Shown here piece by piece: positions 36,001-48,791 of a DNA stretch of 50,000 nucleotides (position 1 is its first letter; every line of letters starts with the position of its first letter). The notes below the pieces were generated by a model that saw nothing but the letters and a program-made list of their open reading frames with translations, made no database searches and had not been told where the DNA came from. The position numbers and the translations under genes are program-made. The stretch is from Letharia columbiana (Eukaryota; Ascomycota; Lecanoromycetes; Lecanorales; Parmeliaceae), in NCBI RefSeq assembly GCF_014066305.1, contig NW_023501095.1, positions 1 to 50,000 of the forward strand, read 5' to 3'.

Positions 36001-37050
36001 GTTCAGGCGTTGACGCATCAGGGTATGTATATTCCAATTCTGCGTGCCCACTATAGATACAGATAATTATAGTTGTCTGTCACACAATGCCCGCTGTAAA
36101 CAACAAAAACTGACTCCAATTCTTCCACAGAGGTCGAGCAAGAGAGGGAAGTCCAGATTGAGGTCGAGACCGTGAGAGAGGTCAAGAAACCCCTCCATGC
36201 GACAGCGTTCAAACAGCAGCCACTTCGGAAAGATGTCAAGTCTTTCGCAGAGACTGGAAGGCTTGTTGCCGGCTCTCAAGCATACCAACAAGCCTTTGTA
36301 GCTCTTCGACAGACCGCCTTAGGCCGACGCCTAGGCATTTCAGACAGTGTTACAAATTCGCGACTGCTCGTTACCCAAGACTTCAGCAACGTCGTCGTGG
36401 TCCAGTGGGGAAAGCCTTTGGATGAATACTCCCGTCCTGTTCACTGGATACTATGGAGCACAACCACAGATACAGCACTCATCATCTCCGACTTCGAAGC
36501 CGACGCAGTTCTTCCCATCATTCGAGGTCGAAAACCAGCTTCTACCCATCTCATCACCTACGCGGCACCCGTCACTAGAGCGATGCTCGTCTTCGACACA
36601 TTGAGCCTCTACACCGTCCCTCGCCTCCCGGCGAACTGGCGTGCTCCCACATGGCTAGTTCGAGACCTCGGCATTTTCGCCGGCCGTCTATACTTTGACT
36701 TCGACGATCAATCCCACGCAGTGTGTCAAGCTTTGGGCCTGCCGCCTCCTGCGTCCACGACCGAAGCCGCGTCCGTTGAGCTCACCGAAGCGGATCTCTG
36801 GTACGAATTGCCCTTTGGAGACGCACCACAAGAAACCAAGCAAGAGCCGTTCTCTAACAATGCCCTTCTCTTCATGCAAGAATGGTTGGCCATTAGGAGG
36901 AAAGGCCAAGATTTCAGTCAGAGCATGGTTGGGCAATTGATTCGCGGGAGGAGGTTGGATAGGGGGGATCTGAGAGAAGAAGAGGCGGATGCGGGACAGG
37001 ATGTAGGGAGTGATGAGTCGGAGAAAGATGTAGTAGCTGAGGCCGAGTAA
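27042..37050 (+). CDS. giant DUF3638/DUF3645 protein, 3204 aa
   Basis: Four exons: 27042-34504, 34723-35492, 35561-36022 and 36131-37050 (9615 nt). The start at 27042 (aagATGg) is preferred although the frame is open back to 26799, because fungal homologues begin just like this (a short helix, then LEYLFNHIFLPPQLP). The N-terminal region corresponds to DUF6606. The conserved core is late: NMGQGKSSIIIPMVVAQLAD (GQGKSS at 2110-2115), then TLPEHMLSFQLSGLQ, LDECDHMLAVKTQLIYPSG (DECD at 2238-2241), DUF3645 with VGFSGTNDNKTLLPL, LDEAHTRGVDLKMP (from residue 2711) and QAAMRLRQLA near 2744-2753. The tail is acidic. The 218-bp intron 1 yields SSINVDDETQ, as the family expects. The Walker-like and DExD/DEAH-like motifs suggest a helicase-like ATPase core; that is inference. 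Cellular role unknown. Confidence 0.9.
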
Positions 37051-38285
37051 GGGATGCCCAAAGTCTGGATAGGTGAGCGAGGGATAGGCATTGTACATCC
37101 ATTACTTCTCTGACATCCTCCCACTTTTCAGACAAAGATTTTACTAGCGAACACGATATCAACCCCGATCCCCGTGACAATCTCCAACCCATCCCTTCCT
37201 GCAAAATTATCGGAAAATCCATCTTCGTGATCTTGACCAACCACTTAGCCAGCCAGCTTTTTAGCCTCCGCGGCACTACTAATCAACGCTCGTCTCCCGC
37301 CCGCAGCATGCATGCCCTTCCTTCCTTCCTTCCTTCCTTCCTTCCTTCCTTACTTACTTACACACACACTTTAAGCGCCCGCTTTCATCGATCGCATCTT
37401 TATAGTATAGTGTAGTATGGTGCAATGCAGGCCATCTAACCAAAGCCACTAGGTGAACGAACGTTTGGCCACGGCGTCGATGCTAGCAGGTTTGGTTTGT
37501 ATGAGGGAGAGAATAGATGGACGAGTTGGGCCTTTTGGCGTAGAGACGTCTCGGGTTCTGAAGGCGGCGATGGTTGGTGGTGGTGGTGGTGGTGATTATC
37601 CGGGGAAGGGAGGGGGGGGTTTGCGGGGTTGATGTGGGGTGATGAGATGAGGGTGAAGGTGAGGGCGATGGATGGGGCTGTGTTGGAGGGTATGTTGTAG
37701 AGGTGTGAGGACGATTTGGTCGGTCTTTGGGTATGGATTGGGTTGTGGATTGGGGAGAGGGGGAGGAAGAGAGAGAGAGATGGGCGCGTCAAGATCAGTT
37801 ACTTGCTCGGTATCGAATGCGGATTCGAGAGGGGGAACGGAGGGCATATGTATGTTTTGGATTGCTCTAAGAGTAGAAGGACACCCGGTTTCTTTTCGGG
37901 GAGATCGATCGTGGTGTCGTTCTGGGGCCTACGAGTAGCTACGCTACGGGCCCGATCTGATTCTGAGATTGCTCATGTGAATTGAGATGACGGATTGTTT
38001 GCAGGAGATAAATGGACCGCCCAGCGTAAAATTCTGGGAGGGTTGGCCTCACAAGGTGTTGATAAAATAAGCACTGTTCCTAAGATGAAGCTCTGCCTGC
38101 CCACTTTGTCCCAATCGCCGAGGCGCTTAGATCACCTACGGATTTTTTCGATGACACAATCCTCTCGCACGAATTGAAATGACACTCACTGCCACGCTGT
38201 CAATCTTAGCGAGGACCGCTCCATTCATCCATTCATCTTGCCTCGTCTCATAGACCAAACCTCACTCAACGACCGGCACAATCTC
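37051..38285. other. intergenic with microsatellites
   Basis: It contains a CCTT tetranucleotide repeat at about 37317-37350 and a GGT/GGGGG-rich stretch at about 37570-37790. The open frames here are low-complexity on both strands (Pro/His/Ser or Gly/Arg rich) and are not called as genes. Confidence 0.4.
37317..37350. repeat. (CCTT)n microsatellite
   Basis: About eight tandem CCTT units followed by TTACTTACTTAC, in the 3' flank of the giant gene. Confidence 0.85.
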
Positions 38286-39219
38286 ATGGATACGGAGACA
38301 CTGAAACCGCTAGGGAACATGTCAGTTCTCCCCTGCGAGCTAAGAGATGAGATATACGCATACCTCATTCCCATGGGATACACCACCCAAAGGGACAACC
38401 TCGTACGCCCTGGGATCCGCTATCCACTCATGCCCTCTAAGGCGCCCGGACTCAACGGCATTTGACAAGACCTGGGATTTCAATCGCCAAAATACCCCGG
38501 ATCTAACCTTGCAATCCTTAGGTGGTCAAACTTCATCAACGAGGAGGCCATGACGGTTCTCTACTCCTAGTGAACTTTGCCCCAGTGTACGGAAAGGAAG
38601 TTCCGCAACACCCGAATTCGAATGTCATAAATCGCATGACGAACGTTGATGTGTTCTACGACGCGGGATGTGGTGCTGAACAGGTCTCTGATTTGGGGTT
38701 CGCTATATCGTGAAACAGACTGAAAAGCTACAGTTGCGCCCAAGCGGGTCCCTTGGAACTCTTCCAGGGAGACCTGATCACGAGAAAGTCTTTACTCATT
38801 GTGTTGGAAAGAACTCGAGCGCTTGGGAAAGCTATGCTGCCAACATGAAAATACCACCTCTATTCCGAGCACTGCAACAGTAGACGGGTTTCAACACCGT
38901 GGCACTAAAACTCAGCGCCGTGAATGGCCACTGCTACCCACCGTTCGGCACCACGAAAAGAAAGTGGGTTGCTGCTAGGCAATGGGAGAGGCTGTACGCA
39001 GAGCTGAAACCACTGTTAAGTGATATGAGTAAAGCTCTCCAACCTGCTCTGGGCAACAGCAGCGCCATGAGTGAACTCGTATCTGATGAGGACGATCTCT
39101 CATGGTCCGGGCAACGCCAGATCATATTCCACCCACAGGATCATCCAGCCGCAATCTCCCAGACGAAGACGGACACTGTGAACATGCAGCAATCCATGGG
39201 TAGTATGCCGATCAACTAA
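38286..39219 (+). pseudogene. F-box-like DUF7730 protein, decayed
   Basis: It opens at 38286 (MDTETLKPLGNMSVLPCELR, then DEIYAYLIP), the F-box-like helix also seen at 4435. An in-frame TGA at 38463 interrupts it. The same frame resumes with NLAILRWSNFINEEAMTVLYS, the family's second block, then TAG at 38568. Later blocks are in another frame: a segment with LFRALQQ, TAG at 38881-38883 (CAG TAG ACG), then TGFNTVALKLSAV and WVAARQWERLYAELKPLL to the TAA at 39219. Several stops and at least one frame change make it non-functional as a single protein. Two of the stops could be C-to-T changes. No intact paralogue is in the window. Confidence 0.65.
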
Positions 39220-39650
39220 CGAGGCCAAACGTGACCATATCAACCTCGGACTGTGTGCATCACAATTTGATGCAATGTTATAGCCAGTAAAAAAACAAGT
39301 CAACGCCACAAAACAGGACCTACGAGTCCGTAACAGCTCAAACCTTTCACCATGAGGCTCGCTACATACCAGCACACTTCCACCGTCAAAGCTCGTCCGT
39401 TTCCAATCTCGGTGCCGAATCTCGCATCCTCTTTGCAAAGTTATGGATAAAAGTCATCTCTAGCACTACAAAGCTATACAGTACCTTTCCAATCTCAACC
39501 ACGTGTCCGCTAGTCCGTAACCGCTGTTGATTGTTGGTCTCATTTGCAGCCATCACAGAGCTGATTGCGAGGTAAACACCAGAATAGATGCTGTGTTCAT
39601 ATGAGAGAACTACATTTCCGATAGACATCTCACAAACGCGTGAATATACG

Positions 39651-39700
39651 AAGTCTCAAAAGCTTATAGATGTCTCTACGCGCAGCATCTTTTGAGACTT
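39651..39700. repeat. 12-bp inverted repeat
   Basis: AAGTCTCAAAAG at 39651-39662 and CTTTTGAGACTT at 39689-39700 are perfect complements, separated by 26 bases. Confidence 0.75.
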
Positions 39701-40464
39701 GGCGCTAGAGGCGAAGGAAGTGGATTTTTTTACCTTCGGGGCCACCGAGCAAGACTGTTCTTGTGTCCTGCGTCTTGATCAAGCGATCGCTCGCCGCCTT
39801 CTCCGCCACCTGACCTACGTCTAAGCTCCACGCAAAAGTGCTCGTATATATATCCAGCCACATGTCCAAAATACCTACACTTGCACAGCCTCTCGCGTGT
39901 AGTAGGCAGTGTCGTAGTCCATAGACAGCTTTGCGGAATCCCTGGCATTAGATAAGCGGGAAAAAGCTAATGAGGCATCACGAGTCAGTCTGCTCCTCTT
40001 CTGATTTGAAAAAAAGAGGCAAAGGGAAAAAAGGCCATCATGGATGAACGGATTCCTGACCGAACCAGAAGAAGCCAGCCCTGATCTCCAAGACCGTTTC
40101 TTTGGACTCCGAATGGTACTCACGAGATATGTATCGTTCGGCGACGCCGTCGCTGCCGAAGTTCTTCAAGGCTTGTCCGATAATGGTTATGGGGAGAAAT
40201 GAAGCGTGAGATACCTACCGGCGCCGTAACTTCATGAACCACCCATCCGTCCCTTATCAAATGCCTAGCACAGACGACCGGGAAAAAAAAGCTCCGAAGG
40301 ACCCAAAGATCCAAGCAGCAGACACCTCCATCATCGGTATGCAGACAGCCAGCACGTTCTCTTCCTCAAGCACCCTCCCAACCCCACCCAGACACCCCCA
40401 TCGGCTCTAGCCAACGATACGAAAAATGCCTTCCGGATCCCCGATGCGTGAACTCTGAGAACTT

Positions 40465-41124
40465 TCACACCCCAACCCCCCCCCCCACCCACCCCCTGAA
40501 CACCATCCAATCTCCCACAGAACTAGATTCCCAATCCCAAATCCCAACCCCAAGCCTCCCACTTCCACTCCCCAACCCCAGCCTTACCACCCCCAACGCA
40601 TCCCTCAACGCATCATTCATCAAACGACGCGCCGGATGGATCGAAGCGCGGAGAGAGAGAAACGCCTCGCTCGGGTCCGGAGTTGGGACTTGGACTTGGG
40701 TCTCGCGCGCGAGGGCGGCGGGACGTCTCGTGCCGAGGCACGGTATCCGGGAAGCACTCGGGGTCGACGGTGAGGACGGTGCTGGGGGATTCGAGCGGTC
40801 GGAGTGGCGGGCGGGGGACGGATAGTGGGTTTGGGGGGGGGGGGGGGGGGGTGGATGTTGGGTTGAGGTGGCGAGGGGTTGGGATGCCGTCGGCGGTGCG
40901 GAAGCGTGGGGTGGGGGAAATGTCACGGGATGGTTGTGTGTCGAGGTGGCGGGTTGGGGTGCAGGATTGATGTCGTTTGGAGCGTTGGGATGAGTCGTCT
41001 GTAGCTGTTTCTCTGGCCGCGGACGCCCCGAGGCCCAGCGTCCGGATCGGTTTCCGAGGTGGATTGATCCCGGACGAGGATCTGTTTTACGATTTCCCAT
41101 CCCTGGTTTCCGGTCGAAGGGCAT
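40465..41124 (-). CDS. questionable Pro-rich open frame
   Basis: 219 codons. The N-terminal half is low complexity (His/Pro/Thr/Ser and a poly-Pro block read from the 19-G run). The second half is less biased (SEAFLSLRASIHPARRLMND). There is no recognisable domain, and it is fully overlapped by plus-strand frames. It is listed because the C-terminal half could be real coding; more likely it is a by-product of GC-rich repeats. Confidence 0.2.
   Translation of the reverse strand: MPFDRKPGMGNRKTDPRPGSIHLGNRSGRWASGRPRPEKQLQTTHPNAPNDINPAPQPATSTHNHPVTFPPPHASAPPTASQPLATSTQHPPPPPPPQTHYPSPARHSDRSNPPAPSSPSTPSASRIPCLGTRRPAALARETQVQVPTPDPSEAFLSLRASIHPARRLMNDALRDALGVVRLGLGSGSGRLGVGIWDWESSSVGDWMVFRGWVGGGVGV
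40833..40851 (+). repeat. 19-G homopolymer
   Basis: Uninterrupted run of 19 G in a G-rich context, with G-quadruplex potential. A run of 11 C lies at 40476-40486. Confidence 0.9.
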
Positions 41125-41371
41125 GCATGGAAAGGAACGGTAGCTGGATGGTTGGTAGAACCAGCGGTGGATCCGTGGAGGGGAGGAGTATTGACAGGCA
41201 GGGTGACTGGCTAGAGGAACGGTCGATCGAGTGTGGGCCGTACGTAGAAGGAATTGCGCTCACCTGTGGCATTCCCATACCGACGCCGCGAATCGGCTCT
41301 ACGGCCCCTGACGAGTATCCGGCATCGTGGAGGCTAGCGGTCAATAGCCTCTCGAGACGGAAGAAGTTTTT

Positions 41372-41403
41372 CACTCCCTCCCTCCCTCCCTCCCTCCCTC
41401 CCT
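41372..41403. repeat. (CCCT)n microsatellite
   Basis: Seven or eight tandem CCCT/CTCC units. Confidence 0.85.
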
Positions 41404-42132
41404 CCTCGCTCTTAGAAAAACCGTGTCTTTTCTCCGCCTCTGCATCTGCCGCGTGCTTCCAGTCTCGTCGACGACGACGAGGGAGCAGTGCCTTTACGAG
41501 TCTCATGTGAAGTCTGCAGATGGAAACTGTAGCCAAGAGTCGCGAGGAGGTCTCTCGGCGACAGCAGCATCATGGCTACATGAGTTTTCGGACATGGCAG
41601 TTTTCGGGAGACACGGTGGAGCTGGGTGTCAGGATGGCTGCAGTGGCTTTCGCTGAGGGTTACGCGGTTGGACATCGATCGTAGACGGTATCTCACACCT
41701 TCTTCAGTGCTACCCACAGTGGAGGGCTGCCGAGACGGGCTTCCTCTGCGGGATAACGACGACGACGATGACGGTGACGGTGACGGTGGTGGTGGTGGTG
41801 GTGGTGTACCACATAGAGCACAACAGTGTGAGTTCAGCAAATCACAGGATCTGGTTGAACGATAAGAGAGGGGAGAAAATTATAGGCTCACGACGATTGG
41901 CATAATAGATTGCTCTTAACAGAAGGCTACCTCTAGGTGACAGCAGCAATGATTCTCTTTGACTCGGAACATCCATACTCCATCCCTCATGCTATCCTCA
42001 TTCTCTCCGTCATCTTCTCATGCCATCAGGTTCCCACCATCTTCCACCAAGCAAGTGCTGGACGCAGCGCTATTGGTGCCCGTTTCTTGGCGGGCCTGAG
42101 CCCCCGTGGTGTGTTCGCAGCTCTCTTTGAGA

Positions 42133-43301
42133 CTACCGTTGCCCTCTCGCCCTGGGCGAGTCCTCATCACCAGGCATGTTCTCCGGGGCTCGCGGTCCCA
42201 CCATCCAATCTTCCATAGCCAGCCATTCGCTCCAGCTTTTCTCGGCCGCCTCAATCTCCGCGATGATAGGCGCTTGGAGCGGCCTCATGAAGGGCACCGA
42301 CTCCAATGGCAGCATGTCATAATCTCTCTTCACACTCGCCCATCCGCCACTCTTAGCCGCAAAAAGGTAATTTCTCCGCTCTTGCTCATGTAGAGGGCCA
42401 ACGCCCGTCGCCCAATCGTCACCGAAGAAGCCGTGTAGAACGCCCGGAAAGTCAAGGCCCGTCACGACGAGGCGACGAAGGTATGGTATGAGGGAGACTG
42501 CTGCGTATGATTGATGTGATGGAAGGGTGGGTTGGCCAAACGAGGTGCCCAGCGGTGGTCGTGGTGAGGCGCCTGGTATGGGGTTCACCGGTCGTTGGTT
42601 GGGTAGATGGATGTTGACGAAGGCGGCGACTGCTTGAACTTGGGCGCTTTGTTGTGCATGATCGACGAAGTATCGTTGGCAGGATTGGTATTTGGGGTAC
42701 CATTCGAAGATGTCGAACTATGTGCCCATCGTAAGCAGATGGCTCGCGACCAGGATATCAGGTGGATCGTACCTGAGGATTATTGGCTTGGGGCCGTTGA
42801 CCCATATCCGGAGAAACATCGGAGGTGGCGCGTTGGAAGGTTTGCTGTACTTCGCCGTCAGCGCCTCGTGGAAAGTCCATGAGGCCTTGTGCATTCATTC
42901 AGTCAGCGAGGTGGTTTGTTATGCAGTTGGGGTACGTTACCAAAGCTTGATATCTCACTCCTACAGCTGTTACCGCTTCTCTCACTGCCCTCCATCCTTT
43001 CTGTGGCGTGAGGGAATATAGCCGTTGGGCCTGGTGGCGATATTTGATAGGAAGCTATGGATTAGATCTCGGTATCGTGCTTGAGCCGCGAGGATCGCGG
43101 TTTCGTACTCGTTCTTTTTTCCTCTTACCTTAATTTTTATTTTATTTTTCTTCGGTGAGCTTGACGCGTCGGATATGCGAAATGCTAAGTCAGGGTTCAA
43201 GAAGGACCCAAGGCGTTGGAATGGGATCAGTGCCGTGGTTTCCCGACGGTATCCAGTGAGCGGTGACGCAAAGCAAAAGGTTGAGGCGCGAGGTTATCCA
43301 T
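42133..43301 (-). pseudogene. conserved fungal protein, three frame breaks
   Basis: Minus strand from an ATG at 43301 (MDNLAPQPFA). Protein-like sequence continues in the next frame as SPLTGYRRETTALIPFQRLG, NPDLAFRISD, YETAILAAQARYRDLIHSFL and ATRPNGYI; shifts again to LTPQKGWRAVREAVTAVGVR; crosses a 55-bp intron (42886-42940, YQAL then ASWTFHEALTAKYS); and reaches FLRIWVNGPKPIIL. It resumes after an intron-like gap (42718-42772) with FDIFEWYPKYQSCQRYFVDH and AAFVNIHLPNQRPVNPIPG, and ends with FGDDWATGVGPLHEQERRNY and WLAMEDWMVG. Coding quality is high throughout, but three 1-nt shifts are needed (near 43270, near 43010 and at the second intron). The family appears to be an uncharacterised fungal protein; I know no function. 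It is either recently pseudogenised or affected by base-level sequence errors. Confidence 0.6.
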
Positions 43302-44592
43302 GATTGCATGAATCTTAAAGTGCAATTACACGATTCACGAAGGGCAAGAACAAGACGCCATCTGAGGGCATCAAGGCTAGACTTGCTAGACTTCCGTCAT
43401 AACATTTTTTTATGGGGGCAGTACGGTATGATGCATCGATGATCGATGGCTGAGGATGCTTTGTAGAGTAATAGATTAGTAGTACGGGTAGGATGCTTCG
43501 CAGCTTTTGCATTGTTGGTGGAACTTGGAAGGGGGAGGAAGAAAGTGTGTGTCAGCCTCAGCCACCAGTCAGCCACCCGTCAGCCACCAGTCCCCCCGGC
43601 ATTTCACTTTAGCCTTCCTCCCGACCAGGTCAAGGTTCAATGCAAGATGCTCCAAAGGTTCGGTCAAGGTTCAATGCAAGCCCCAATACGGTACTTTACC
43701 ATCTTCCTCTCCCTTCCCTCGAATGATATCGTGGACTTCACCAACGCTTTTCTTGCTACTACTTTAACCAATTCATCCGGCGCATCTTTGCCGAGGCAGT
43801 GCAACTTGGAGTCTAAACCCGAAAAGGCAGGTACTCGTACTTCTTCAGAACACGTAATGTCAGGGACGAAAACAGCTAACCCTTCCATGAAGCTGCAGAT
43901 CATACAGGTAGGCTTGCCGATCAAACATTCTTCCATAGCTACTTTAGGTCGTATTCGCTGCCTTGGTACTTTAGACTCGTGAATCTGCTGCGGCTCTTTG
44001 CAGCGGCTATAGAATACGGGATCAAGAGGCGTGGACTGCGTCTCCCGAGATCGACGCATGCACGCTGCTTGTTTTATATTCCTAGATGAATTCGCGGTAA
44101 TTGATCCTCGGGAGATGGACTTGCATTGATGTCTCTACGGTGCTGGCCCTGGAACTAGGGTGGTGCTAATTGCCACTCAACCACGGGAGCTACCGGCAAA
44201 AAGTCATCCCTAACTGAAATCATGTCCAGTGCCCACAACGGCGAGCGTCGCATTGGTCTTGAACGAAGGTGCAAAAATATATGTTTCCTACCGTCTCGTT
44301 GAAATGACCACAACCCACAATAGTGATCACCTGCTCCTCGTTCATAGTAATCTTACCATACATAGCCCACGGCATTCTACATTCTATATTTCGCCTGCGG
44401 AGTCTAGGTGATCATGAATTCTACCATGATTTAAAGTATTGTTTTCAATATGCGATCGTTGCCGGCTCTGGGTCTACAAGTAAGATATTCCTACCCGCGG
44501 GTCGGCCGAGGTCAAACGTCATCTTGAATCCACTTTCAAAACTGCATTCGGTCTCTTGATATAATAATCTTTCAGGACGGCATTTCCTCGCA
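43302..44592. other. intergenic with direct repeats and an uncertain ORF
   Basis: It contains three copies of a CAGCCACC(A/C)GT unit at about 43558-43592 and a 19-bp direct repeat (43628-43646 and 43662-43680). A 131-codon minus frame (43664-44059, with KVAMEECLIGKPTCMICSF and VPAFSGLDSKLHCLG) overlaps a plus frame of similar length. Neither has a recognised domain. Confidence 0.35.
43628..43680 (+). repeat. 19-bp direct repeat
   Basis: GGTCAAGGTTCAATGCAAG occurs at 43628-43646 and again at 43662-43680, with 15 bases between. Confidence 0.85.
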
Positions 44593-45841
<1,249 letters not shown>

Positions 45842-46532
45842 ACGGTCCAGTCTTAGATTACCGTACCCTCTACTGAAGCTTCCGATGTCGCTTTGAAAAC
45901 AAATAAAAACAAAAAAACAAAAAAAAATCACATACCATGATTATCGCCTGTGCACGTGCAATTGAGACTTCTCGTCCCCAGGATGATGCCGCCAAGGAAA
46001 TTGAAGAGGGGGGCCAAGGTGGGGGTGGGAGGGGGAGGGGAAGCTTTGAGGCTGACCCTAGTGCCCGGAGAGAGTCAGGAGCCAATCAGAACGCTGCGAC
46101 TTATCGCCAAACGTCAATCCATCGAGTCACACACAGTAAAGTAAAGTAGCAAGTTGCCCGTGAAGCTTGCCCCCCAAAAGTACACTTACGGGCCCGGGGG
46201 GCATGGTGATGCTTCCCCTCGGACCATTCCCCTCTACGATTAATAGCCCAATCACCCAATCACTCAATGGCCCAATAATAGCCCCCAGTGGCCCAGCCCA
46301 GACAGCTGTGGCCGCAGATCGGAGATACAACATGTCAATACTCGGAGATTTTGCCTTTCCCATGGCCCTTTTCCGCTATTGAGCACGGGGGCCATCGACT
46401 TTTAAATGCTCATGACGTGACATTGGGCTTTCTTTTCCCTTTAATCTTCACATACTCAACTGCCACAGTACCAATTCCGCTCATCCACCAACATAAAGCC
46501 TACAGCTTTGAATAACAGCAAATAAAGCAATC
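45842..46532 (+). promoter_or_regulatory. GDH upstream region with CCAAT cluster
   Basis: Three CCAAT pentamers occur within 29 bp (46248-46252, 46256-46260 and 46272-46276), about 260 bp upstream of the glutamate dehydrogenase start. A CT-rich leader (46430-46490) follows. The 3' flank of the aldo-keto reductase contains an A-rich tract (45897-45928). No other gene seen. Confidence 0.4.
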
Positions 46533-48157
<1,625 letters not shown>

Positions 48158-48791
48158 ACTGAGGAAGAGCTGAACGAGGATGCAGGGGGAAAGGAGTTCG
48201 GATGAAGAGTAGCAACTTGGATATGGATGAAGAAACGTTTGTAGTTATAGCTACGTCTGGTATGGGAGGAATGAGCTCAGTATGGACCTACTCGAACGCA
48301 CACAGAAATTAAAAAGCACCGCGACACCATTGTACCAGCGCCATTAGGAATCGAACCTAATACGTCCTGCCCACCATTTATGCCGCTAGGTGAGAAATAG
48401 GAATCACAAGTGTAGATATAGCTTACTCCATCGACACACTTTTCCCTCCGACAGTAAGATGATGCCAAGGTTCTTGTGGGTAGGAAGGATATATTGAATC
48501 TATGAAGCAGCTGCAGGCTATATAGGCCACCAAGCCAAGTACGCAAGCACCTTCCAACTCGTGTCGCCTTGACTTCATTCAACCTCAGGTCTGGGATATG
48601 TTGTCTTAAGGCATTGCTAACGTTTGTATTTAAAATGAAGTCGCATTGTAGTCGCTTGCGTAATTTGTCTCGCTAGCTGTTTGATAGATTACTCTCTTTT
48701 ACCAACTCGTCCGCTGTCGCAACCCCCCACTACTACAAGATTCCCTCTAGAGTGAGCTCCATCAGTCGTTTGAACTCGATCTCTTTTGAAA
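48158..48791. other. intergenic with tRNA-like relic
   Basis: No protein gene seen. It holds copy B of the B-box module (48327-48363, minus strand). Confidence 0.4.
48327..48363 (-). repeat. tRNA-like B-box module, copy B
   Basis: On the minus strand it reads GTATTAGGTTCGATTCCTAA followed by TGGCGCTGGTACAATGG. It contains a perfect Pol III B-box (48347-48357) flanked by a 5-bp T-stem (TTAGG/CCTAA). Upstream AGCGGCA could pair with TGGCGCT with one mismatch, but the interval (about 52 nt) is too short for a complete tRNA and I see no proper A-box/D-arm. It is closely similar to the module at 15983-16020. Confidence 0.4.

Larger units (their letters stand above)
39220..42132. other. low-complexity intergenic region
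   Basis: About 2.9 kb with no convincing gene. It holds a 12-bp inverted repeat (39651-39700), an 11-C run (40476-40486), a 19-G run (40833-40851), a CCCT tetranucleotide repeat (41372-41403) and a GAC/GGT trinucleotide tract (41756-41804). Long open frames on both strands at 40448-41536 follow the base composition (Pro- or Gly/Arg-rich). Confidence 0.4.

Noticed and set aside
37317..37350. Possible CRISPR-like or regulatory array
   Set aside because: It is a simple CCTT microsatellite, with no spacers.
37436..37847. Pro/His/Ser-rich minus-strand frames
   Set aside because: They follow a GGT/GGGG-rich tract, so they are by-products of base composition.
40977..41536. Long overlapping frames on both strands (177 and 149 codons)
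   Set aside because: No family signature, and they include translations of the CCCT repeat and an Arg run. I could not decide for either strand.
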